A program made the translations under genes and the position numbers. The notes beneath the pieces were generated by a model. It was not told the origin of the DNA, ran no database searches, and saw nothing but the letters and a program-made list of their open reading frames with translations. Shown piece after piece: positions 1 to 7,455 of a stretch of DNA of 64,000 nucleotides. The stretch comes from Bog-473 sp963779735 (lineage in GTDB: Bacteria; Actinomycetota; Acidimicrobiia; Acidimicrobiales; RAAP-2): positions 124,001-188,000 of the forward strand of contig CAVZZJ010000009.1 of the NCBI GenBank assembly GCA_963779735.1, read 5' to 3'. Positions within the stretch are counted from its first letter, which is position 1; every line of letters begins with the position of its first letter.

Positions 1-286
1 CGTCGCAGTCGATGCGCACCTCGCGCACGTACTGGCGGTCGCCCGACGTCTCACCCTTCTGCCAGTACTCCTTACGGCTGCGGCTGTAGAACCACGATCG
101 GCCCGTGTCCAGGGTTCGGCGCAGGGCCTCGGCGTCCATGTACGCCACGGTCAGCACCGTCCCGTCGGTGGCGTCCTGCACGATGGCCGGCACCAGGCCG
201 TCCGCGCTCTTGGCGAAGTCCACCTCGTGCACGAGCGCCTCGTCCACGGTCAGCGGCGCCCCGTTCGCCGGCACGGCTTCGTTCAT
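1..286 (-). CDS. hisI: Phosphoribosyl-AMP cyclohydrolase (HisI), 3' end outside window
   Basis: The enzyme hydrolyses phosphoribosyl-AMP in the third step of histidine synthesis (cytoplasmic). The minus-strand frame from ATG at 286 reads MNEAVPANGAPLTVDEALVH, then the family signatures AYMDAEALRRTLDTGRSWFY, SRSRKEYWQKGETSG and the metal-binding VRIDCD, after which it leaves the window. The ATG overlaps the stop of the upstream GroES-like gene as ATGA, so the two are probably translationally coupled. It lies last in the his operon as visible here. Only about the first 95 residues are present; family identity is clear. Confidence 0.93.
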   Translation of the reverse strand, partial: MNEAVPANGAPLTVDEALVHEVDFAKSADGLVPAIVQDATDGTVLTVAYMDAEALRRTLDTGRSWFYSRSRKEYWQKGETSGDRQYVREVRIDCD

Positions 287-657
287 AGATACAGGCCCGT
301 CCCGCTGTCGTTCCGCTTCGACGCGATGGCGTGGATGTCGCGCTCGCGCAGGATGACGTACTCCTCGCCGTGGAGCTCCACCTCGAAGCGGTCCTCGGGA
401 TTGAACAGGACGGTGTCGCCCACCTTGACCGTGCGCACGTGGGGGCCGACGGCCACCGCCACCGCCCAGCTGAGGCGGCGCGTGAGCTGGGCCGTGGCCG
501 GGATCAGGATTCCCGCCCGGGAGCGGCGCTCACCCTCGCTCTGGGAGATCTGGACCAGGACCCGGTCGAAGAGGACGGAGATGGGCTGCATCTCGTCGAT
601 CGGAGGTGGCGGGTCCGCCGTTTTCGTCGTCGTGGGCACCCTCGCACGGTACCCCAC
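283..657 (-). CDS. GroES-like co-chaperonin (Cpn10 fold) within his operon
   Basis: The protein has the Cpn10 beta-barrel pattern: PISVLFDRVLVQISQSEGE, a mobile-loop-like segment ending AGILIPATAQ, then AVGPHVRTVKVGDTVLFNP and ILRERDIHAI. GroES normally caps GroEL, but no groEL is nearby and the gene sits between hisF and hisI, so a housekeeping GroES role is uncertain. It is longer (up to 124 residues) than the usual 95-100 because of an N-terminal extension rich in Thr/Pro and a GTGLYL tail. GTG at 657 opens the frame four bases after hisF; GTG at 639 or ATG at 591 are alternative starts. Its stop overlaps the hisI start by four bases. Confidence 0.8.
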   Translation of the reverse strand: MGYRARVPTTTKTADPPPPIDEMQPISVLFDRVLVQISQSEGERRSRAGILIPATAQLTRRLSWAVAVAVGPHVRTVKVGDTVLFNPEDRFEVELHGEEYVILRERDIHAIASKRNDSGTGLYL

Positions 658-661
658 GATC

Positions 662-1426
662 TCAGGCCGGGCGGACGATGACCCCGTGCGCCGCCATGTA
701 GGCCTTGGCCTCGCCCAGCGTGAACTCCCGGCGGTGGAAGATTGACGCCGCCAGCACGGCGTCCGCCCCGCCCAGGGTTACCCCCTCGACGAGGTGCTGC
801 AGCGTCCCCACGCCGCCCGATGCCACCACGGGGATGTCCACGGCGCCCACCACGGCCCGGATCAGCTCCAGATCGAAGCCGTCACGCGTCCCGTCGCGGT
901 CCATGGAGGTCAGGAGGATCTCCCCGGCGCCGTTGGCGGCGCACCGGGCGGCCCAGGCCACCGCGTCCAGCTCGGTGGGGCGGCGGCCGCCGTGGGTGTG
1001 GACGACCCAACCCGATCCGTCGCTCGCCGCCCGGGCGTCGATGGCCACCACCGCGCACTGTGCCCCGAACTCGTCGGCGATGTCGCGCACCAGCGTCGGG
1101 CGCTCCACGGCGGCGCTGTTCACCGCCACCTTGTCCGCTCCGGCCCGCAGGAGGCGGCGGGCGTCATCGGTCTCCCGTACGCCCCCGCCGACCGTGAGGG
1201 GGATGAACACCTGTTCGGCCGTGCGCGCCACCACCGACACCATGGTGTCGCGGCCGTCCGACGAGGCGGTGATGTCGAGGAAGGTGAGCTCGTCCGCCCC
1301 CTCCTCGTCGTAGCGGGCGGCCAGCTCGACCGGGTCGCCCTCGTCGGTGAGGTCGACGAAGCGCACGCCCTTGACGACACGGCCGCCGGTGACATCGAGG
1401 CAGGGGATCAGCCGGACGCTGCGCAT
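662..1426 (-). CDS. hisF: Imidazole glycerol phosphate synthase cyclase subunit HisF
   Basis: HisF uses ammonia delivered by HisH to turn PRFAR into imidazole glycerol phosphate and AICAR. The 254-residue frame starts MRSVRLIPCLDVTGGRVVKG, which contains the catalytic Asp of the CLD motif, and contains the second half-barrel phosphate-binding motifs VGGGVRETDDARRLL and VVASGGVGTLQHL. The length matches the family. The ATG at 1426 lies inside the end of hisA (19-base overlap). It belongs to the his operon next to hisA and hisH. Confidence 0.96.
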   Translation of the reverse strand: MRSVRLIPCLDVTGGRVVKGVRFVDLTDEGDPVELAARYDEEGADELTFLDITASSDGRDTMVSVVARTAEQVFIPLTVGGGVRETDDARRLLRAGADKVAVNSAAVERPTLVRDIADEFGAQCAVVAIDARAASDGSGWVVHTHGGRRPTELDAVAWAARCAANGAGEILLTSMDRDGTRDGFDLELIRAVVGAVDIPVVASGGVGTLQHLVEGVTLGGADAVLAASIFHRREFTLGEAKAYMAAHGVIVRPA

Positions 1427-2170
1427 GCCGCGACGGCCTCCTCCACGCCGAACCGGCCCTCGACCAGGGCCTTGCCCACGATGACACCGGCCAGCCGGTC
1501 CAGCCCGGCGAGGGCTCGCAGGTCGTTGAGGGACCCGACTCCGCCGGAGGCCACGACCGGCAGGGTGGTCAGCGCCAGCAAGGCGCCCATCCCGGCCAGG
1601 TCGGGACCCTCGAGCATCCCGTCCCGTGCGATGGACGTGGCCACGACCGCCCCGACCGGCTCGCCCTCCCAGCGCCCGAGGAGCGCGGGGATGGCGACGG
1701 GCGAGCTGACGGCCCAGCCCTGGCCCTTGAGCTGGCCGATCGAGCCGACCTGGGCCGCCTGGGCCGCCTGGGGCGTAGTCGAGGCCCACCGCCACCTGGC
1801 CGGGCCAGCGGCGGGCGCAGCGGGTGACGAGGTCGGGGTCCGCCATGGCGGCGGTGCCGAGCACCACGCGGGCCACCCCGAGGTCCAGGACGGCGGCCAC
1901 GTCGTCCTCGGTGCGGATGCCCCCGCCGGCCTGCACCCTGACGCCGGCCGGCGTGACCTGGGCGGCGATCTTCGCCAGCGTGGCCCGCTCGTGCGGCACA
2001 CCGGTGCGCGCCGCATTGAGGTCGACGACGTGGATCCACGAGGCGCCGCCCCCGGCGAACCGCGCCGCCAGCTCCAGCGGGTCGCCGTAGCGCGCCTGGC
2101 GATCGAAGTCGCCCTGGGTCAACCGCACGGCTCCGCCGTCGCGCAGATCGATCGCCGGGTAGAGGATCAC
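1408..2170 (-). CDS. hisA: Phosphoribosyl-formimino-AICAR ribotide isomerase HisA (possibly PriA type), frameshifted
   Basis: The isomerase opens the ribose ring of ProFAR. GTG at 2170, overlapping the hisH stop as GTGA, opens MILYPAIDLRDGGAVRLTQG with the catalytic Asp, followed by VQAGGGIRTEDDVAAVLDLG and VAVGLDYA. The frame then breaks at a run of four C on the coding strand (positions 1770-1773) beside three copies of CCCAGGCGG-like units. The other frame continues with VGSIGQLKGQGWAVSS, IARDGMLEGPDL and VVASGGVGSLNDLRAL to the stop at 1408. Dropping one base gives 253 residues, normal for HisA. Actinobacterial HisA is often the dual HisA/TrpF enzyme PriA; this cannot be decided here. A sequencing error is more likely than true loss because the rest of the operon is intact. 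Confidence 0.9.
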
Positions 2171-2796
2171 GCCGCCAGCGCGACGAAGTTCGACAGCAGG
2201 GCCAGACCGCTCCGCCCCGACTTCTCGGGGTGGAACTGGGCCCCCCACAGGTCGCCGCGGGCCACCAGGGCGGCTACCGGCCCCCCGTAGTCGCACACCG
2301 CCACCGTCTCGGGACCCACGGGCGGGGCGTAGGAGTGCACGAAGTACACCCAGGGGGCCTCCCCCAGTCCCCGCAGGGGGTCCGGATCGGTCCGGTCCGG
2401 ATCGGTGCGGATCAGCTGGTTCCACTGCATCTGGGGGTGCTTGACGGTGAGCGCCAGCGCCGTGACCCGGCCGGCGAGCACGCCCAGTCCGGGTGCCTCG
2501 GGGCTCTCGTCGGAACCCTCGTAGAGAAGCTGGAAACCGATGCACACGCCGAAGAAGGGCACGCCCGCCTCAATGGCCGAGCGGGCCGCCGCCTCCAGCC
2601 CACTCTCGCGCAGCGCCCGGGCACAGGCGCCGAAGGCCCCGACGCCCGGCAGCACCACCGCGTCGGCCGCCTCCACCTCGGCCGGATCGGAGACGAGGCG
2701 CGCCGCCGCTCCGACGTGCTGCAGGGCCTTCTCGGCCGACCGGAGGTTCCCGATGCCGTAGTCGAGGACGGCGATCTTCGGCCCGGATCCGCTCAC
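2167..2796 (-). CDS. hisH: Imidazole glycerol phosphate synthase glutaminase subunit HisH
   Basis: HisH is the class I glutamine amidotransferase that hydrolyses glutamine and channels ammonia to HisF. The 209-residue protein starts MSGSGPKIAVLDYGIGNLRS; it has the nucleophile-elbow Cys in FFGVCIGFQLLYEGSDE (most relatives have GVCLGMQ) and the His-Glu pair in WGAQFHPEKSG. Its stop overlaps the hisA GTG by four bases, and hisB lies directly upstream. Confidence 0.95.
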   Translation of the reverse strand: MSGSGPKIAVLDYGIGNLRSAEKALQHVGAAARLVSDPAEVEAADAVVLPGVGAFGACARALRESGLEAAARSAIEAGVPFFGVCIGFQLLYEGSDESPEAPGLGVLAGRVTALALTVKHPQMQWNQLIRTDPDRTDPDPLRGLGEAPWVYFVHSYAPPVGPETVAVCDYGGPVAALVARGDLWGAQFHPEKSGRSGLALLSNFVALAA

Positions 2797-2800
2797 CGGC

Positions 2801-3418
2801 TCACAGGCTCCCCTTGGTCGACGGGATCCCCGTGCCCTCGACCCGGACCGCGTCCCGCAGGCAGCGGGCCACCCCCTTGAACCCCGCCTCGAGCATGTGG
2901 TGGGTGTTCTTGCCCTCCCGGCGCCGGATGTGCAGGGTCAGGTTGCCGGCGGTGGCGAAGGCCCGCCAGAACTCCTCGGCCAGCTGGGGGTCGAAGGGTG
3001 GCGTGCCCAGCCCGGCCGTATCGGGCGCGAACTCGACGTCGTAGGCCAGGAAGGGACGGCCGGACAGGTCGAGGGCGACCTCTATCAGGGCCTCATCGAG
3101 GGGCAACGCCAGGGAGGCAAAGCGGCGGATGCCCCGCTTGTCGCCCAGCGCCTCGGCCAGGCAGCCGCCGAGGACGATGCCGACGTCCTCCACGGTGTGG
3201 TGGGCGTCCACGTGCAGGTCGCCCTGGGCGTGCACGGTCAGGTCGAACGAGGCGTGGCGACCCAGCTGCTCCACCATGTGGTCGAAGAACGGGAGCCCGG
3301 TCGATACGTCGACGCTCCCCGTGCCGTCCACCGCCAGCGTCGCCTCAATCGTGGTCTCCTTGGTCGTGCGCCGACTGCTCGCCCGTCGAGCGGGAAGCTC
3401 GCTGATTACATCGTTCAT
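2801..3418 (-). CDS. hisB: Imidazoleglycerol-phosphate dehydratase HisB
   Basis: The Mn-dependent dehydratase converts IGP to imidazole acetol phosphate. The duplicated metal-binding motifs are present: FFDHMVEQLGRHASFD, DAHHTVEDVGIVLG, LDEALIEVALDLSGRP and GKNTHHMLEAGFKGVARCL. The start was set at ATG 3418, which overlaps the hisC stop as ATGA; an in-frame ATG nine bases upstream (3427) is possible. Residue count (205) fits the monofunctional enzyme without the phosphatase domain found in enterobacterial HisB. Confidence 0.95.
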   Translation of the reverse strand: MNDVISELPARRASSRRTTKETTIEATLAVDGTGSVDVSTGLPFFDHMVEQLGRHASFDLTVHAQGDLHVDAHHTVEDVGIVLGGCLAEALGDKRGIRRFASLALPLDEALIEVALDLSGRPFLAYDVEFAPDTAGLGTPPFDPQLAEEFWRAFATAGNLTLHIRRREGKNTHHMLEAGFKGVARCLRDAVRVEGTGIPSTKGSL

Positions 3419-4482
3419 CGCAGGCACTCCTCCAGGGCGGTCAGGAAGCGGTCGTTCTCGTCCGGCCGCCCGATCGTGACCCGCAGGCAGCCCTCCAGCC
3501 CGTCCCAGCTGGCGCAGTTACGGACCAGCACCGAGCGCTCGAGCAGCCCACGCCACACCTGGTCCGCGGGCCGGCCCAGTGGCCGGAAGAGGATGAAGTT
3601 GGCGTCCGAGGGCCAGCGTTCGACCGGCAGGTCCCCCAGGGCGGCCTCCACCCTGCCGCGCTCCTCGGCGACCAGCGCCACCCGGGACTCCATCTCGTCG
3701 GTGAAGTCGAGCGCCAGGAGACCGGCCAGCTGCGTCTGGGCCGAGAGGTGGTACGGCAGGACCACCGCCTCGCAGGCCCGCACCACCTCGGGGTCGGCGA
3801 TCAGGTACCCGAGGCGTGCGCCGGCCATGGCCCACGTCTTGGAGAAGGTGCGTGTCACGACGAGGCCCGGGTGTTCGGGCCCCCGGAGGCCGAGGGCGCT
3901 CCAGGAGGAGAACTGGCCGTAAGCCTCATCGACGACGACGAGGCCCGGCGCGGCCCGCAGGACCGCGAGGACCGTGTCGCGCGGCTCGGCCCGGCCGGTC
4001 GGGTTGTTGGGCGAGCACAGGAAGGTGATCTCGGGCCGCTCCCGGGCGAGCAGCGCGGCGGCCTCGTCGACGTCTATCCGGAAGTCGTCGGTCCGGCGGC
4101 CCGCCACCACCCTCGTGCCGGTGAGCCGGCTGATGTGCGAGTGCAGGGCGTAGGTCGGCTCGAAGAGGGCGGCGCTCCGCCCCGGCCCGCCGTAGGCCAG
4201 GAGGAGGCACTGCAGCACCTCGTTGGACCCGTTGGCGCAGAACACCTCCTCGGGGGTGACGCCGTGCAGCGCGGCGATGGCGGCGCGCAGCTCGGTCGCC
4301 GGGCGGTCGGGATAGCGGTGGAACGACACCCCGGCCAGCGCGGCCAGGAGTCCCTCGCTCCACTTCTCGGGCGGGGGGAACGGCGACTCGTTCGTGTTGA
4401 GCCGCACATCGGCCTCGACCTGGGGCGAGTGGTAGCCCTCGGTGAGGGCGAGGTCGGGGCGCATGGGGGGGAGGCCGCTCAT
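3415..4482 (-). CDS. hisC: Histidinol-phosphate aminotransferase HisC
   Basis: This PLP fold-type I aminotransferase makes histidinol phosphate from imidazole acetol phosphate. In its 355 residues are RLNTNESPFPPP near the N terminus, FEPTYALHSHISRLTG, the PLP-contacting LCSPNNPTGRAEP, VVDEAYGQF, and the Schiff-base lysine in TRTFSKTWAMAGARLGYLIA. The Arg for the substrate carboxylate/phosphate end lies in CLRVTIGRPDENDRFL. Overlaps by four bases with both hisD and hisB indicate translational coupling. Confidence 0.95.
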   Translation of the reverse strand: MSGLPPMRPDLALTEGYHSPQVEADVRLNTNESPFPPPEKWSEGLLAALAGVSFHRYPDRPATELRAAIAALHGVTPEEVFCANGSNEVLQCLLLAYGGPGRSAALFEPTYALHSHISRLTGTRVVAGRRTDDFRIDVDEAAALLARERPEITFLCSPNNPTGRAEPRDTVLAVLRAAPGLVVVDEAYGQFSSWSALGLRGPEHPGLVVTRTFSKTWAMAGARLGYLIADPEVVRACEAVVLPYHLSAQTQLAGLLALDFTDEMESRVALVAEERGRVEAALGDLPVERWPSDANFILFRPLGRPADQVWRGLLERSVLVRNCASWDGLEGCLRVTIGRPDENDRFLTALEECLR

Positions 4483-5843
4483 CGGGCGTCCCGGGCGGTC
4501 CGGGCGGCGAGGGCGTCCCGGGCGGCGAGGGCGTCCCGGGCGGCGAGGGCGTCCAGGCGGCGGCGGACCGAGTCGGCGTGGGCGGTCAGCCCTTCGGTCT
4601 CGGCCAGGATGATCACCGGCGGCCCCAGGGCCTCGAGCGCACCGGTGCTCACGGTCACCGCGTGGATGTGCCGGCGGAAGTCGTCGGCCCGCAGCGCGGA
4701 GGAGAAGCGCGCCGTCCGGTTGGTGGGCAACACGTGGTTGGGCCCGGCGATGTAGTCGCCGAGGCTGGCCGGGGACCAGGGCCCGACGAACACGGCCCCC
4801 GCGTTGCGGACCTGCTCCAGCAGGTCACCGGCGGGCTCGACCATCAGCTGAAGGTGCTCGGGCGCCACCTCGTTGGCCACGTGCATGGCGGCCGGCGCCC
4901 CGTCCACGAGGCAGGCGATGCCCGAGGAGGCCAGGGTGGATTCCAGGTCGGCCCGCCGAGGCGACGCCGCCACGATGCGGTCGACCTCGTCAATGACCGC
5001 GGCCAACAGCGGCTCGTCCCAGGTCACCAGCCAGGCCAGGCCGTCGGGCCCGTGCTCGGCCTGGACCACCAGGTCGATGGCCACGAACTCGGGGGGTGCC
5101 CCCGGCCCGGCGACCACCACGATCTCGGACGGCCCGGCGAACGACGACGCCACCCCCACGACCCCGCTGACCTGCCGCTTTGCCTCAGCCACATAGGCAT
5201 TGCCGGGTCCGGCGATGACATCGACGCTCGGCACCGAGGCGGTGCCGAACGCCATGGCGGCGACGGCCTGCGCACCGCCGATGCGGTACACCTCGGTGAT
5301 GCCGGCGATGGCCGCCGCGGCCAGCGTGGCGTCGTCCACCCGCCCGTCGGTAGCCGGGGGCACGCAGAGTGCGAGGTCGCTCACCCCGGCCACCCGTGCC
5401 GGGGCGGCGCACATCAGGACCGTGGAGGGGTAGCGGGCGCGCCCGCCCGGCGCGTACAGGCCGGCCCGTTCCACCGGCCTGGTCAGGTGGGCCACCGACA
5501 CGCCGCCGGACTCGAACTCTCCCGGTGGGGTGCCCTCGTCGGAGTGATACGCCATGATGCGCTCGAACGCCAGCTCCAGGGCGTGCCGCAGGTCGGGGTC
5601 GATCCGGTCACGCGCCGCGACGATCTCCGCCGGAGCGACGCGCATGCCCCCGGCCTGGTCGGAGACGTCGACCCCGTCGAACTTGCCGGTGAACTCGACG
5701 ACGGCCCGGTCGCCCTCCTCCCTGACGCGGCGCACCACCTCGGCGACCGCCCCATGCACGTCGGCTCCGGGATCCACCGGGCGCGGGAGGAGGTGGTCGA
5801 AGGGCGGCTGGGCGCCGCGCAGATCGAGCACGCGCAAGGACAT
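4479..5843 (-). CDS. hisD: Histidinol dehydrogenase HisD with repetitive C-terminal tail
   Basis: HisD carries out the final two NAD-dependent oxidations to L-histidine. The 454-residue frame starts MSLRVLDLRGAQPPFDHLLP and has GLYAPGGRARYPSTVLMCA, IAGPGNAYVAEAKRQVSG, FAGPSEIVVVAGP, VQAEHGPDGLAW, VAPEHLQLM and AGPNHVLPTNRTARFSSAL with the Zn-binding Gln/His and His/Asp positions. It is the first gene of the visible his operon. The C-terminal tail is odd: DALAAR is repeated because of an 18-base tandem repeat just before the stop, which ordinary HisD proteins lack. Confidence 0.95.
   Translation of the reverse strand: MSLRVLDLRGAQPPFDHLLPRPVDPGADVHGAVAEVVRRVREEGDRAVVEFTGKFDGVDVSDQAGGMRVAPAEIVAARDRIDPDLRHALELAFERIMAYHSDEGTPPGEFESGGVSVAHLTRPVERAGLYAPGGRARYPSTVLMCAAPARVAGVSDLALCVPPATDGRVDDATLAAAAIAGITEVYRIGGAQAVAAMAFGTASVPSVDVIAGPGNAYVAEAKRQVSGVVGVASSFAGPSEIVVVAGPGAPPEFVAIDLVVQAEHGPDGLAWLVTWDEPLLAAVIDEVDRIVAASPRRADLESTLASSGIACLVDGAPAAMHVANEVAPEHLQLMVEPAGDLLEQVRNAGAVFVGPWSPASLGDYIAGPNHVLPTNRTARFSSALRADDFRRHIHAVTVSTGALEALGPPVIILAETEGLTAHADSVRRRLDALAARDALAARDALAARTARDAR
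4500..4553. repeat. Three tandem 18-bp copies at the 3' end of hisD
   Basis: On the plus strand the unit cgggcggcgagggcgtcc occurs three times in tandem. It codes for DALAAR units in the HisD tail. Copies are near-identical, so the array is young or prone to slippage. Confidence 0.85.
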
Positions 5844-5938
5844 GAGGGCTCCAGGCTACCGGAGGCGCTCGGGGCTACTGGCCGTTGGAGACGCCGTTTG
5901 GCCTGGTGCGGCGGTTCGGTGGACGGGCGGCGGCGGCC

Positions 5939-5989
5939 GGGCGGTGGTCGGGCGGCGGTCGGGCGGCGGTCGGGCGGCGGTCGGGCGGC
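5939..5989. repeat. Tandem 11-bp G/C repeat upstream of the HNH gene
   Basis: The unit gggcggcggtc is repeated about four and a half times (first copy has t for c at one place) between the divergent hisD and HNH-family genes. It lies just upstream of the proposed GTG start at 6027. It may be a slippage-prone promoter element or simple satellite; no function can be read from it. Confidence 0.75.
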
Positions 5990-6026
5990 AAACGATGCTG
6001 TCACAACCCCTCTGTATGTTCTTCAT

Positions 6027-7448
6027 GTGGTCTCAGTCTCCGATACGCCCCGTGGGCCGGCAGCGGCGCCAAACGGAGCTTCCGCGCCCAACGGAGTCGC
6101 AGCGCCAGTGCCGTCGGCCCCACCGGCTGCGGTGAGAGCATCCGCCCTCCGCCACGACCTCCAAGGCGTCCTACACACGCTCGAGCGTCTGGTCCGGGCC
6201 GCCGAGCCCGGGTCCGTCTCGGGTGATGACGCCCGTGGGCTGGTTGCCCTTTTCGCGGCGGCCGAGCGGACTGCCGCTTCGGGGGTGGCGCTGTTCACGC
6301 CGGTCGTCGTCCACAGCGGCTCGTACGCCAAGGAGGGTCACGGCTCGGCCGCGCAATGGCTGGGGGCGGTGTCGGGTTCGTCGTGCGGAGCGGCCAAGGG
6401 TCGACTGGCCGCGGCCGAGCGCGCCGCGGGCGACCCGGCCCTCACCGAGGCCCTCCACGAGGCCGAGCTCTCGGCCGATCAGCTGAGGCTGATGGCCACC
6501 ACGCTGGCAGAGGTGCCCGGATCGAGCACTGATCTCGTTGAGTTGATCGCAGAGGGGGCGTCGCACCAAGAGCTCTCCGACACCGCCGCTCGCCTGCGGG
6601 CCGGTGCCCGGCGGCGGGAGACCGAGCGGGCCCGTCGGGCCCGGGTCCATGCCCGGCGGCACCTGCGCTGGCATCAGGACGACAACGGGGGGATCCGCGG
6701 TGAGTTCTCCTGCGACGAGGTGGCCTGGGCCCGGGTCGCGCCCATCCTCGACAGGGAAGCCGCCGTGCGCTGGCGTTCGGCCGGCGGCACACTCGAGATA
6801 GAGAGCCTCGAGGCTCACCGCCTCGACGCCCTCCTCGACCTTCTCTGCGACTCGGTCGGCCATTGGCCCGGCAACGGGGGCCGGGCCGGCGGAAAGGGTG
6901 GGGCCCGGCCGCACGCGGTCGTGGTGATAGATGCTGCAGCTCTCCGTCGCGGGACCACCGAGGGCGACGAGCTGTGCGAGATAGAGGGCATCGGCCCGGT
7001 TTCGGTCGCCGCGGCGACCGAGCTCCTCTCCCAGGGGGGCATGCAGTACCTGGTGCGCGAGGGATTCGACATCCGTACGGTCACCACTCCCACCCGGGCC
7101 ATCGCCTCATGCGTCGACATGGCCCTTTTGGTCAGAGACCGCACCTGCGCGGTGCCCGGCTGCGGTAAGCGCCTCGGGCTGGAACGGGACCACTGGAGGC
7201 TGAACTACGGCGAGGGGGGCCAGACCGAGCTTGCCAATCTGGTCAGGTTGTGCCCCGAGCACCATGCTCTCAAGACCCACGGAGGCTGGAGGCTCGAAGG
7301 CGGGCCGGGGCACTGGAGCTGGATCCCTCCCGACAGTCCCCCCGGTGCGGGCCGCATCGCTCGTGCGCGCAAGTTGGCCGCGATCAAGGCCAGGGCCACG
7401 GCCTCGGCCTCGGCCTCGGCCCAACGGAACCTGCCCCGTCGGACCTGA
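6027..7448 (+). CDS. DUF222 / HNH endonuclease domain protein
   Basis: The protein (about 473 residues from GTG 6027; GTG 6132 is another possible start) has an N-terminal helical region, including RHDLQGVLHTLERLVRAAEP, that looks like the DUF222 domain, and a C-terminal HNH module: CAVPGCGKRLGLERDHW followed by GGQTELANLVRLCPEHHALK. The Cys pairs and the D-H, N, H residues expected for a metal-bound HNH nuclease are present. Such proteins are multicopy in actinobacterial genomes and their biological role is not established; they have been linked to mobile introns, 13E12-type repeats and DNA processing. The open frame extends much further upstream only as a shadow of hisD. Confidence 0.85.
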   Translation: MVSVSDTPRGPAAAPNGASAPNGVAAPVPSAPPAAVRASALRHDLQGVLHTLERLVRAAEPGSVSGDDARGLVALFAAAERTAASGVALFTPVVVHSGSYAKEGHGSAAQWLGAVSGSSCGAAKGRLAAAERAAGDPALTEALHEAELSADQLRLMATTLAEVPGSSTDLVELIAEGASHQELSDTAARLRAGARRRETERARRARVHARRHLRWHQDDNGGIRGEFSCDEVAWARVAPILDREAAVRWRSAGGTLEIESLEAHRLDALLDLLCDSVGHWPGNGGRAGGKGGARPHAVVVIDAAALRRGTTEGDELCEIEGIGPVSVAAATELLSQGGMQYLVREGFDIRTVTTPTRAIASCVDMALLVRDRTCAVPGCGKRLGLERDHWRLNYGEGGQTELANLVRLCPEHHALKTHGGWRLEGGPGHWSWIPPDSPPGAGRIARARKLAAIKARATASASASAQRNLPRRT

Positions 7449-7455
7449 AACGCAT

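Noticed and set aside
1770..1773. Programmed frameshifting in hisA
   Set aside because: There is no slippery heptamer or downstream structure, and similar one-base shifts occur in many unrelated genes here, which fits sequence error better.
4578..6026. Long N-terminal extension of the HNH gene over hisD
   Set aside because: The frame is an antisense shadow of hisD; clear hisD coding on the other strand and lack of HNH-family sequence before 6027 argue against it.
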